Positions 17,452 through 24,816 of a stretch of 34,985 nt of DNA are shown here, one piece after another. Under the pieces are notes generated by a model. It was not told where the DNA came from. It made no database searches and saw only the letters and a program-made list of their open reading frames with translations. Both the position numbers and the translations under genes were made by a program. This stretch comes from CAYYAQ01 sp964469555. Lineage in GTDB: Bacteria > Planctomycetota > UBA1135 > UBA2386. Location of the stretch: assembly GCA_964469555.1 (NCBI GenBank), contig CAYYAQ010000045.1, positions 1 through 34,985 on the forward strand, in the 5' to 3' direction. How positions within the stretch are numbered: position 1 is the first letter of the stretch; the number at the start of each line of letters is the position of its first letter.

Positions 17452-17457
17452 AGTCTA
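17452..17457 (-). promoter_or_regulatory. putative -10 box (TAGACT) of the ELWxxDGT gene
   Basis: TAGACT on the minus strand with 9 nt to the ATG at 17442. There is no Shine-Dalgarno, so the transcript would have a leader of 2-3 nt or none. Confidence 0.4.
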
Positions 17458-17594
17458 CGGGAGAACCGGCCACCCCCAACACCCTCACCCCGACCCGAGG
17501 CCCCTTCGGAACGGCCAACCGTGGCATCCGCGACCGATGCGCCGGCCCGCCAGGCGAGCCTGGGATAGACCGCAACGCCCCCCCTTGCGCCTCA

Positions 17595-17631
17595 AGACAC
17601 AATGTCTAGATTCACGCAAGACATTCTGTCT
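17595..17631 (+). promoter_or_regulatory. two tandem operators, AGACA-N3-TGTCT, for the BlaI regulator
   Basis: Two perfect inverted repeats with identical arms: AGACA-caa-TGTCT at 17595-17607 and AGACA-ttc-TGTCT at 17619-17631, 24 bp centre to centre. Both lie within 80 bp upstream of the BlaI start at 17671. BlaI/MecI/CopY repressors bind dyads with ACA/TGT cores as dimers, so autoregulation is expected. TTGCGC (17585-17590) and TAGATT (17607-17612), 16 bp apart, could be the -35 and -10 boxes; the first operator fills the spacer between them and would block polymerase. Confidence 0.7.
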
Positions 17632-17670
17632 GCAGTATCCGGCGGCCACGACCCCAACCCGCAAACGCCC

Positions 17671-18087
17671 ATGACACGCACCCCAAAGGAAGTCACCGAC
17701 GCAGAACTCGCGGTTCTCGAGGTGTTGTGGGAGCGCGGCGCCAGCACGGTGCGGGAGATCGCGGACACCCTCTACCCGGGGGGCGCGAACTCCGAAGCGG
17801 CGACCGTGCACAAGCTCTGTGAGCGGCTGCTGCGTAAACGGTATGTGAGCCGGAACCGGCAGGTGCGCCCCGCGACCTTCCAGGCATTCGTGGACCGGGC
17901 CGACCTGATCGGGCGACACCTCAAGGGCCTCGCCGACAGACTCTGCTCCGGTTCGCTCACCCCGCTCTTCACGCAGCTCGTGGAGGCGGCCGGCCTGGAC
18001 CCGAAAGACACCAAGAAGCTGCGCGAGCAAGTCGAGCGCCTCGACGCCGAGACACGCCGGGCCAGGCTATCGGAGGACGACAAGTGA
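17671..18087 (+). CDS. BlaI/MecI-family transcriptional repressor
   Basis: 138 residues. The N-terminal winged helix shows the family pattern: TDAELAVLEVLWERGASTVR, REIADTLYP, then EAATVHKLCERLLRKRYVSR. The C-terminal dimerisation helices begin near LIGRHLKGLADRLCSG and end with a charged helix (KKLREQVERLDAETRRARL). It should repress its own promoter through the two dyads upstream. An ATG at 17602 is in frame, but it lies inside the first operator and would add an atypical 23-residue N-terminus, so ATG 17671 is preferred. The stop overlaps the GTG of a small membrane protein gene (GTGA at 18084-18087), the position where blaR1-type M56 peptidase genes usually lie. Confidence 0.9.
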   Translation: MTRTPKEVTDAELAVLEVLWERGASTVREIADTLYPGGANSEAATVHKLCERLLRKRYVSRNRQVRPATFQAFVDRADLIGRHLKGLADRLCSGSLTPLFTQLVEAAGLDPKDTKKLREQVERLDAETRRARLSEDDK

Positions 18088-18298
18088 CCGACGCGACGTG
18101 GGCGGACAGCCCGCTGTCGTTAGCTGCGTCGAACTCGATCGTCGCGCTGGGGCTCGCCGGTCTCGCGGCGCTGTCCTCGCGCTTGTTCAAGAATCCGAGC
18201 GGCGCCAGATCGAAGAAGTCGAGGAGACCAAGAAGGACAAGAGGTCCAAGAACGCGCGCAAGAACCGCCTGATCAAGCACCGGGGCTCCAGCCGCTAG
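18084..18298 (+). CDS. small single-helix membrane protein coupled to BlaI, frameshifted
   Basis: From GTG 18084 the first frame encodes MTDATWADSPLSLAAS followed by a hydrophobic helix (SIVALGLAGLAALSSRLF), with strong G/C third-position bias to about 18196. Beyond that, codon usage in this frame collapses (many AGA, CCA and ACA codons) while the -1 frame becomes well biased and encodes ERRQIEEVEETKKDKRSKNA and a basic tail to TAG at 18298. Joining the frames at 18197 gives a 71-residue protein with one membrane helix and a highly charged cytoplasmic-type tail. Either one base is missing from the assembly or the gene is broken. The N-terminus resembles the first helix of BlaR1-like M56 peptidases, so a deletion remnant is also possible. 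Confidence 0.45.
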
Positions 18299-18327
18299 CA
18301 CCTCCTGGCACTCCGCGTTTGAACGAC

Positions 18328-18357
18328 ACGGTCGGCGTCACGCCGACCGTTTCTATT
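18328..18357 (+). terminator. Rho-independent terminator after the BlaI locus
   Basis: ACGGTCGGCG-TCA-CGCCGACCGT forms a perfect 10-bp GC-rich stem with a 3-nt loop (18328-18350), followed by TTCTATT. It is the clearest intrinsic terminator in the window and isolates the BlaI unit from the operon starting at 18385. Confidence 0.85.
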
Positions 18358-18372
18358 GGTTGGCGCGCAGGG

Positions 18373-18378
18373 TAGTCT
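18373..18378 (+). promoter_or_regulatory. putative -10 box (TAGTCT) of the four-gene operon
   Basis: TAGTCT-CTCCGC-GTG: the box ends 6 nt before the GTG at 18385, so transcription would begin at about the first base of the start codon. This matches TACCCT-CTCAGC-GTG at 29155-29141 almost base for base in layout. Confidence 0.45.
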
Positions 18379-18384
18379 CTCCGC

Positions 18385-19452
18385 GTGCTCGACGCCTCTT
18401 CTCAAGAGGCCGACTGGACCCCCGGTCAGGCCAGAAACTCCGCGATCCTCCTCACGGGCGCGGGGGGCGAAGTCGGCCACGGGCTGATCGATGCGATCCA
18501 CGAAGAGGGAAGGCGCACGCTGGTCGCGCTGGACATCAGGAGGATGGATCGCGAACAGCGGGCGAAGTGCATGGACACGTTCGTCGGCGACATCTGCGAC
18601 TCCGCGTTGCTCGCGCGGATGCTCTCGATGTACGAGATCCGTGCCATCTTCCACCTGGCCGCCCTCCTCTCGACCCGGGCCGAGTTCAACCCGGAACCCG
18701 CACACGACGTAAACGTCGGCGGGACGCTGGGACTGCTCCGGCTGGCAGCTGAGCAAGCCCGTTCGCACGGCGAGAAGGTCAAGTTCATCTTCCCGAGTTC
18801 GATCGCGGTGTTCGGCATGCCGGACCTGCAGACGAAGGCGGAGATGGGCAAGGTCGTCGAGGATCTCTTCCTGTTGCCGACGACGATGTACGGCTGCAAC
18901 AAGCTCTACTGCGAAAATCTCGGTCGCTACTACCAGGATCACTACCGCCAGCTGGCCAAGGATCGCATCCAGGACATCATCGACTTCCGCTGCGTGCGCT
19001 ACCCCGGTTTGATCAGCGCCGAAACACTGCCTTCCGGCGGCACGAGCGACTTCGCCCCGGAGATGATCCACGCCGCCGCGCAGGGAAAGCCCTACTCGTG
19101 TTTCGTGCGGCCTGACACCCGGATCCCGTTCATGACGATGCCGGACGCAATCGGCGCCACGCTGCAGCTCGCCAAAGCGCCGAAGGAATCGCTCACCCGC
19201 ACGGTCTACAACCTCAGTGCGTTCAATCCCTCCGCCGGGGAGCTCGCCGAAATCGTGAAGCAGCACTTCCCAGGCGCATCGATCACGTTCGAACCCGACC
19301 CCGAGCGTCAGGGGATCGTCGACACGTGGCCGGAGGACGTCGACTCGTCGGCGGCGACGGAGGACTGGGGATTCTCGCCACAGCACGACCTCGAGTCCGC
19401 CTTCGCCGACCACCTCGTCCCGCGCATCAAGATGCGCTACGCAAACGAATGA
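18385..19452 (+). CDS. short-chain L-threonine 3-dehydrogenase-like NAD-dependent epimerase/dehydratase
   Basis: 355 residues of the extended SDR superfamily. The nucleotide-binding motif GAGGEVG is at residues 25-31, S138/S139 in FPSSIAVFG, and the catalytic Y169-x3-K173 in TMYGCNKLY. The C-terminal segment LPSGGTSDFAPEMIHAAAQG, then FVRPDTRIPFMTMPDAIGAT, matches the substrate-binding part of epimerase-type threonine dehydrogenases, which oxidise L-threonine to 2-amino-3-oxobutyrate. The next gene encodes an alpha-oxoamine synthase-like enzyme, consistent with the second step of that pathway. Start assigned to GTG 18385, just behind a -10 box. It heads a tight operon with the next three genes. 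Substrate specificity in this context is inferred. Confidence 0.82.
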   Translation: MLDASSQEADWTPGQARNSAILLTGAGGEVGHGLIDAIHEEGRRTLVALDIRRMDREQRAKCMDTFVGDICDSALLARMLSMYEIRAIFHLAALLSTRAEFNPEPAHDVNVGGTLGLLRLAAEQARSHGEKVKFIFPSSIAVFGMPDLQTKAEMGKVVEDLFLLPTTMYGCNKLYCENLGRYYQDHYRQLAKDRIQDIIDFRCVRYPGLISAETLPSGGTSDFAPEMIHAAAQGKPYSCFVRPDTRIPFMTMPDAIGATLQLAKAPKESLTRTVYNLSAFNPSAGELAEIVKQHFPGASITFEPDPERQGIVDTWPEDVDSSAATEDWGFSPQHDLESAFADHLVPRIKMRYANE

Positions 19453-19460
19453 GATAGAGG

Positions 19461-20609
19461 TTGGAAGAGTCCGAGCACCGACCCGTGATGATGAGCCCTC
19501 CCGGAGCGAGGGTGCTGGTCGACGGCGTGCACTACGACTACTTCGGGGGAACGGGATATCTCGGGCTGCAAGGGAACGCGGACGTGATCGAGGCGATGTG
19601 TCGCGCGGCGAGGACATTCGGCGTGCACACGGCGACATCGCGGACACGGTACGCCAGCCAGCCGGTGCTCAACGTCGAGCGCCTCGCGGCAGAGTTCTTC
19701 GGCACGGAGTCCGCCTTCTACTTCGCATCGGGGTACGCGGGCAACGCGCTGCTGCTCCGGGCGCTGAAGCCGAGCGTCGACGCGATCTTCGTCGACGAAC
19801 AGTCCCACTACAGCGTCACGGAAGCGGCGCGATCCTCGGGTCTCCCCGTGCACGAGTTCGCGACTCGAGACGCGGAAGACCTCGTCCGCCAGCTCCGCGC
19901 CCACCTGGGCCGCCGTGACCGACCGCTCGTGATGACGGACGGGGTGTTCGCGTCCTTTGGTCAGATCGCACCGATCGACCAGTACGAAGCCGTGCTGCAG
20001 GGCATTCACGGCGCGGCGATCCTGGTCGATGACGCCCACGGGTTCGGCACGATCGGGCACGATGGTCGCGGCACGATCGACTACCACGGGCTGTGGTCCA
20101 GGTGCAACCAGGCCGCCCAAGCCGTCGACGACGTGCGCCTGTACGCGGTGGGCACGACGAGCAAGGCGCTCGGCGGATTCGGCGGCATCTTGCCCGCGAG
20201 CGCAGAGCTCCGCGAAGCCGCGATCACAGCTTCTCACTACTTCGACGGGGCCAGCGCACCTCCGGCGCCCGCGGCTGCGGCCGCTGCGCGCGCCCTTCAG
20301 TTGATCATCGCCGAACCCGCCATGCGCGAGTCCCTGCGCCGCAACGTCGCCAATGTGCGTGACGGTCTCCGCGAGCTCGGTGTCGCCAACGACGATGTTC
20401 CCACGCCGATCGTCGGTTTCACGCGAGGCGATGCGGCGACGATGCGGCGACTGCACGAGCGCCTGGCAGACGAGGGCATCCTCGTCCCCTACGCCGAGCA
20501 TTACTCCGGCGTGGGGCCGGAAGGCGCGATGCGGCTCGCGGTGTTCGCGACGCACACCAACGAAGTGATCGAACGTCTCCTCGCGACGATGCGCAAGGTG
20601 CTCGAGTAG
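19461..20609 (+). CDS. alpha-oxoamine synthase-like PLP enzyme (KBL/BioF superfamily)
   Basis: 382 residues, fold type I PLP enzyme. PLP is held by K235 in TTSKALGGFGG, D190/D191 and H193 in VDDAHGFGTIG, and the ring-stacking H116 in DEQSHYSV. TDGVFASFGQIAPI is also characteristic of this superfamily (glycine C-acetyltransferase, 8-amino-7-oxononanoate synthase, 5-aminolevulinate synthase). The N-terminal YFGGTGYLGLQGN differs from canonical KBL (NNYLGL), so this may be a distinct subfamily. Adjacency to a threonine-dehydrogenase-like gene favours cleavage of 2-amino-3-oxobutyrate with CoA, but a synthetic condensation is possible. Start TTG 19461 or ATG 19488/19491; both lack an ideal ribosome-binding site. 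It lies 8 bp after the dehydrogenase. Confidence 0.8.
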   Translation: MEESEHRPVMMSPPGARVLVDGVHYDYFGGTGYLGLQGNADVIEAMCRAARTFGVHTATSRTRYASQPVLNVERLAAEFFGTESAFYFASGYAGNALLLRALKPSVDAIFVDEQSHYSVTEAARSSGLPVHEFATRDAEDLVRQLRAHLGRRDRPLVMTDGVFASFGQIAPIDQYEAVLQGIHGAAILVDDAHGFGTIGHDGRGTIDYHGLWSRCNQAAQAVDDVRLYAVGTTSKALGGFGGILPASAELREAAITASHYFDGASAPPAPAAAAAARALQLIIAEPAMRESLRRNVANVRDGLRELGVANDDVPTPIVGFTRGDAATMRRLHERLADEGILVPYAEHYSGVGPEGAMRLAVFATHTNEVIERLLATMRKVLE

Positions 20610-20610
20610 C

Positions 20611-21837
20611 ATGATCGCCGAGGCGCTCATCGGGAACAGGCAACCGTGGGTCCTGATGAGCGTGATCCTCTCCGGGGTCGCGGTGAGCATCTTCCTCGAG
20701 CAGAAGTACAAGTGGGCCGCGAAGATCAGCGGACCTGTGCTCGGCCTGCTGATCGCGATGACCCTGTCGACGATCGGCATCATGCCCACCGGCGGCACGG
20801 GGCCTCAGGATCACGTGCCGACCTACGAGTTCATCGGTGGCTTCCTGATGCCGATGGCCATCCCGCTACTGCTGTTCCAGGCCAACCTGCTGCGGATCAT
20901 CAAGGTCACCGGCAAGATGTTCCTCGCGTTCCACGTCAGCGTGCTCGGAACCGTGATCGGCGCGGTCGTGGCCACCCTCGCCCTGTCGCACAAGATCCAG
21001 CACGCCCCGGAAGTCGCGGGGATCATGACCGCGAGCTACTCCGGCGGGTCGGTGAACTTCTTCGCCGTCAAGGCGTCGTTCGCGGACGTCGTGACCGACG
21101 AGTTGACCAACCCCCTGATCGTGGCGGACAACTTCATCATGGCGGGGATGTTCCTGTTGCTGCTGGTGATGGCCAGCAGCCGGTTCTTCCTGCGGCACTT
21201 CCCCCACCCTTCCATCCAGGAAGCGGACATCGAGGACGGCGCGGCGGCGGCGGCGAAACACTGGGAGCCCAAGCCCATCGGGCTGCGGGACATCTCGACG
21301 GCGCTCGCGATCTCGTTCGTCATCGCGACGATCGCGCGCACGATCGCCACCGGGTTCAAACCGGGTCCCGGTGAGACATCGACATTCGCGGCGGCCATCC
21401 TGGGCAACGTCTTCGTGTGGATCACCGTGATATCCCTGGCCGTCGCGACAGCGTTCCCCAGGCAACTCGAGAAGATCCGCGGAGCGAACGAACTCGGCGG
21501 GTACCTGCTCTACATCTATCTGTTCTCGATTGGCCTTCCCGCGAATCTCATCGTCGTGCTGCGGGAGGTGCCGGACATGTTCCTGCTCTGCGCGATCATC
21601 GCCATCGTCAATCTCGTCGTGACCATCTCTGTCGGGAGGCTCCTGCGCTTGAATCTCGAAGACCTGCTCATCTGCGTGAACGCGACGTTGGGCGGCCCCC
21701 CGTCCGCTGTCGCGATGGCGATCTCGAAGGGGTGGCCCAAGCTCGTGCTTCCCGCGATGCTCGTCGGAATCTGGGGCTATGTCATCGGCACCGCGCTCGG
21801 CGTAGCCATCGCCAGGCTGATGCAAGACCTCGTTTGA
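20611..21837 (+). CDS. DUF819-family integral membrane protein, probable transporter
   Basis: 408 residues with about ten membrane helices arranged as two related halves. Conserved DUF819 features include FIGGFLMPMAIPLLLFQANL, the glycine/serine-rich ASYSGGSVNFFAVKASF, TNPLIVADNFIMAGM and the matching second-half ATLGGPPSAVAMAISKGW. These paired GG(S/P)-N/P-rich hairpins resemble re-entrant loops of ion-coupled elevator transporters. The family's substrate is not established to my knowledge. ATG 20611 follows the previous stop by one base, so it is co-translated. Between an aminoacid-type enzyme and a dipeptide epimerase it may import or export an amino acid or dipeptide. Confidence 0.82.
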   Translation: MIAEALIGNRQPWVLMSVILSGVAVSIFLEQKYKWAAKISGPVLGLLIAMTLSTIGIMPTGGTGPQDHVPTYEFIGGFLMPMAIPLLLFQANLLRIIKVTGKMFLAFHVSVLGTVIGAVVATLALSHKIQHAPEVAGIMTASYSGGSVNFFAVKASFADVVTDELTNPLIVADNFIMAGMFLLLLVMASSRFFLRHFPHPSIQEADIEDGAAAAAKHWEPKPIGLRDISTALAISFVIATIARTIATGFKPGPGETSTFAAAILGNVFVWITVISLAVATAFPRQLEKIRGANELGGYLLYIYLFSIGLPANLIVVLREVPDMFLLCAIIAIVNLVVTISVGRLLRLNLEDLLICVNATLGGPPSAVAMAISKGWPKLVLPAMLVGIWGYVIGTALGVAIARLMQDLV

Positions 21838-21850
21838 CCCGTCATTCGAC

Positions 21851-22867
21851 ATGAAGATCACGACCCGAATCATCTCCCTGCCGATGCGACACACGTTCAC
21901 GATCGCGCACGGCTCTTCCGACGCGACGGACACGTTCATCGTCGAGTTCCAGGACGGCGAGCACCACGGCTACGGGGAGAGCCAGGCGATCGACTACTAC
22001 GGCGTCAGCGCGACCGGCATGCAGGAGCAAGTCGAGTCCGTCCGCGAACAGATCGAAGCGCTCGACTGGGATGAGCCGACGGCGCTCTGGGAGAAGATGC
22101 GTCCCCTGCTCGACGACAACACGTTCGCGCTGTGCGCGCTCGACCAGGCCGCCCACGACCTGTGGGGCAAGCGGCTCGGGAAACCCGTCTACGAACTCTG
22201 GGGGCTCGACCCCGCGGACAACAAGCCGAGCGACTACACGATCGGCATCGACACGATTGAGATCATGATCGCGAAGATGCAGGAGTTCCCCGGCTGGCCG
22301 ATCTACAAGATCAAGCTCGGCACGGACGAAGACATCGCCATCGTGCGGGCGCTTCGCGAGCACACCGACGCGGTGTTTCGCATCGACGCGAACACCGCAT
22401 GGACCGCCGAACAGACGATCGAGAACTCGAAGGCCCTGAAGGAACTCGGCGTCGAATTTCTCGAGCAACCGCTCCCCGCCGACGATTGGGATGGCATGAA
22501 GCGAGTCATGGCCAAATCCGCGCTCCCGGTCATCGCCGACGAGAGCTGCATCGTCGAGAGCGACGTCGACCGCTGCGACGGGTTCTTCCACGGCGTCAAC
22601 ATCAAGCTTACGAAGTGCGGTGGTCTCACGCCGGCGCGACGCATGATCACGCGCGCGAAGGAACTCGGTCTCGAGACGATGGTCGGCTGCATGACCGAGT
22701 CGTCGGTCGGGATCTCTGCCATCGGGCAGTTGGTGCCGATGCTCGACTACGTCGACATGGACGGCGCGCTGCTCATCGGCAAGGACATCGCCACCGGCGT
22801 CACGCTCGACAAGGGGGTGGTGGTCTACCCGGACGAGAACGGCACGGGGGTCCGGTTCACGGGCTGA
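21851..22867 (+). CDS. dipeptide epimerase of the enolase superfamily (L-Ala-D/L-Glu epimerase-like)
   Basis: 338 residues, complete. The capping domain covers residues 1-110. The barrel carries the muconate-lactonizing-subgroup set: K153-I-K155, metal ligands D179 (RIDANTAW), E205 (EQPLP) and D230 (ADES), and the second acid/base lysine in NIKLTKCGGLTPA (K252 region). GCMTESSVGISA and the closing DMDGALLI loop with its aspartate are typical of dipeptide epimerases, where that loop binds the substrate's amino group. It should epimerise the alpha carbon of the second residue, as in murein-derived L-Ala-D-Glu. Exact specificity cannot be fixed by eye. It is the last gene of the operon, 13 bp after the transporter gene. 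Confidence 0.9.
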   Translation: MKITTRIISLPMRHTFTIAHGSSDATDTFIVEFQDGEHHGYGESQAIDYYGVSATGMQEQVESVREQIEALDWDEPTALWEKMRPLLDDNTFALCALDQAAHDLWGKRLGKPVYELWGLDPADNKPSDYTIGIDTIEIMIAKMQEFPGWPIYKIKLGTDEDIAIVRALREHTDAVFRIDANTAWTAEQTIENSKALKELGVEFLEQPLPADDWDGMKRVMAKSALPVIADESCIVESDVDRCDGFFHGVNIKLTKCGGLTPARRMITRAKELGLETMVGCMTESSVGISAIGQLVPMLDYVDMDGALLIGKDIATGVTLDKGVVVYPDENGTGVRFTG

Positions 22868-22883
22868 CCGACGTACACGAGAA

Positions 22884-22905
22884 CGACCGGTGTCGACACC
22901 GGTCG
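22884..22905. terminator. perfect 22-bp palindrome between convergent genes
   Basis: A perfect self-complementary sequence with left half CGACCGGTGTC, placed between the stops of the epimerase (22867) and subtilase (22929) genes. It has no T-run, so it may be a bidirectional transcript end or processing barrier, or alternatively a protein-binding dyad. Confidence 0.5.
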
Positions 22906-22928
22906 CCCGACGAAACGAGATCTCCGAA

Positions 22929-24644
22929 CTACTTGACCCAGGCCTGGGTCGAGTTCGTCACGAAGCTCGACGAGTCGATGCCCTGGAAGTAGAAGTCCTT
23001 GCCCTTCAGGGCGGGGATGTTCGGAATCTTCACCTTGAGCTGACTCGGCAAGGTGTAGATGCCGATCAGGATCATCGACGGGATGTCGAGGTGGAACTTC
23101 CGGTTCCAGCCAAGGCTCACGGGGTTGAGCTTCTCGGAGAGGAACAAGGCCATCTTGCGGGACGCCGGGCCGACCATGTCGGTGACGTAGTCCTCACCGA
23201 TGCTGTACGACGCCTTGGACTGGGACAGGCCATCCGGCAACCCGAGATCCTTCAGCATCGCCTTGAGGTCCGGGCGCTTGCCGATACTCCCGGTGCAGGG
23301 CGTGCCGAATTTCTTCAGCAGGTCACGCACCTGGTTGATCGTCAGGATCTTGTCGTTCTGGAACTTCACCGCGCCGGACAGGTCCGCGACGACCGCCGTG
23401 ACGATCGGCGAAGCACTCGAGGTGCCACTGAACGTCGACGTGTAGTACTGACGGATGTCGTTGTTCGGCTTGAACAGGCCGCCGTATCCCGTCGTCGTGA
23501 CCTGGTAGCCCCACCCATTGGCGGTGATGCGGCGACCGTAGTTGGAGAAGCCAGCGCGCGCCGTGGAGCTACCATTGGTGGCTCCGATCATGATCGCGCC
23601 GGACTCGCGGAACTTCGACGAAGAGGGGTCGAGGAAGCCGCTCGGCTGGCCGCCGTAGGCCACGGTGTTGAGGTTGACGTTACCGTTGCCGGCCGCCTCG
23701 CAGATGTGGACGCCCTTCTTCGTGCCGGCGAGGATCACGTTGTAGTTCGACGTGAATGCCTCCGCGGGCAAGTAGCCCACCGACGTGCGGTAGTGAACCT
23801 CGAGGAGCACGATGTCGCCGGCCTTCCCCTTGTTGACGCCGCGCAGGATCGCGCCCGAGACGCCGCCGTCATTCCAGCTCGAGACGTGGTACTTGACCAT
23901 GTCCGAGATCCCGCGGACGCCGTAGCCGTTCCGGTCACCGACGATCTCGCCGGCCACCGCGGTGCCGTGCGCACCGCTGGTGCTGATGTACTTCCCCCCG
24001 AGAAAGACGTCCGCGGCGTCCATCGCGAGCAGATCTTCGTGCTCCCCGGTCCAGTAGACCTCCATGTCGGTCACGACGATGCCGCGTCCGCGACCGCCGA
24101 TGATCGTGTGCGACGCATCGGAGTTCACGCCCTTGGGTGGGACCCCGGCGTATTCCTGCTTGGTGTCAAAGAGCGGCGTCGGCGGGGCGATGTCGTTCCC
24201 ACCGGGAAGCTCGGGAACCGGCTCCATGTAGGTGTGCTGCACTTTCTTCTCTTCGCGCAGCGCGGCCAGCAGCTCCTTGCCGTGGGCCGCGTCCTTGCTG
24301 GTCACGCGGAACCACAGACCCAGGTGGTCCGGATCCGGCAGGGTGCCGCCGCGAGTCTCGGCGTGCCACTTGTCGAGGGTCTCGAGAGGGAGCTTGAACA
24401 ACCGCTCCACGCTCTTGGCGCCGGCGAACACCTTGGCGACCGAGGTGAGATCCTCACCCTTGCGCGACTGAAGTTTGCCGTCGACGAGGATCGCACCGGA
24501 ACCCTCGACCATCTTCACTTCGATGCGCGTGGGATAGAAGTGATCGTTGTAGGGACCGATGGGCTCCTGAACTGCCTGCGACGGGAGGTGCAGCGCGAGG
24601 AACACAACGGGGGAGAGGTAGACGAATAGAGTATGTGCCTTCAT
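22929..24644 (-). CDS. secreted subtilisin-like (S8) serine protease
   Basis: 571 residues. A signal peptide lies at about 1-25 (MKAHTLFVYLSPVVFLALHL). A pro-region of some 150 residues follows, then the S8 catalytic domain with D193 (VVTDMEVYW), H226 (GAHGTAVAG), the oxyanion N320 (EAAGNG) and S409 (FSGTSSASP). All four key residues are present, so it should be active outside the cytoplasm. The last 100 residues form a beta domain ending in 'LKVKIPNIPALKGKDFYFQG', weakly like the C-terminal domain of the ELWxxDGT protein. Start ATG 24644 is chosen because it begins the signal peptide; an upstream TTG at 24701 would add 19 atypical residues. The leader contains a 10-bp inverted repeat. Confidence 0.9.
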   Translation of the reverse strand: MKAHTLFVYLSPVVFLALHLPSQAVQEPIGPYNDHFYPTRIEVKMVEGSGAILVDGKLQSRKGEDLTSVAKVFAGAKSVERLFKLPLETLDKWHAETRGGTLPDPDHLGLWFRVTSKDAAHGKELLAALREEKKVQHTYMEPVPELPGGNDIAPPTPLFDTKQEYAGVPPKGVNSDASHTIIGGRGRGIVVTDMEVYWTGEHEDLLAMDAADVFLGGKYISTSGAHGTAVAGEIVGDRNGYGVRGISDMVKYHVSSWNDGGVSGAILRGVNKGKAGDIVLLEVHYRTSVGYLPAEAFTSNYNVILAGTKKGVHICEAAGNGNVNLNTVAYGGQPSGFLDPSSSKFRESGAIMIGATNGSSTARAGFSNYGRRITANGWGYQVTTTGYGGLFKPNNDIRQYYTSTFSGTSSASPIVTAVVADLSGAVKFQNDKILTINQVRDLLKKFGTPCTGSIGKRPDLKAMLKDLGLPDGLSQSKASYSIGEDYVTDMVGPASRKMALFLSEKLNPVSLGWNRKFHLDIPSMILIGIYTLPSQLKVKIPNIPALKGKDFYFQGIDSSSFVTNSTQAWVK

Positions 24645-24661
24645 GGGGATGGGACCTATGG

Positions 24662-24688
24662 GATCGAGTGGGGCAGTACCACTCGATC
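24662..24688 (-). promoter_or_regulatory. inverted repeat in the subtilase leader, with upstream -10 box
   Basis: GATCGAGTGG (24662-24671) and its exact complement (24679-24688) are separated by 7 nt. The repeat ends 18 nt before the subtilase ATG. A TACACT box at 24708-24703 would start transcription near 24696, so the repeat would be in the 5' leader as a 10-bp hairpin. It could also be a repressor-binding dyad just downstream of the start site. No Shine-Dalgarno is visible. Confidence 0.5.
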
Positions 24689-24788
24689 TATATGTCCCCA
24701 ATAGTGTAGCCCGAGAGCGATGTGACCGGCATCACTGGGAGAAAACCACGAATCTTTGCCCCATTGGGTGACCGGCGCGACCGTTCAA

Positions 24789-24815
24789 CGGCGTGCCGAC
24801 ACCGGAGCCACGCCG
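24789..24815 (-). terminator. terminator-like hairpin after the FHA-protease gene
   Basis: On the minus strand CGGCGTG and CACGCCG (7-bp outer stem), with CCG/CGG pairing inside, begin 2 nt after the protease stop. Only TTG follows, not a T-tract. It probably ends the YchJ-like/protease transcription unit. GTGACCGGC is repeated at 24722-24730 and 24770-24778 in the rest of this 172-bp intergenic region. Confidence 0.45.
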
Positions 24816-24816
24816 A

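Noticed and set aside
17602..17670. Earlier ATG for the BlaI gene at 17602
   Set aside because: It lies inside the first operator and overlaps the putative -10 box; the added residues do not resemble the family.
22890..24629. 579-codon plus-strand frame opposite the subtilase
   Set aside because: The minus strand has all S8 catalytic motifs and a signal peptide; the plus frame has none and is typical antisense sequence.
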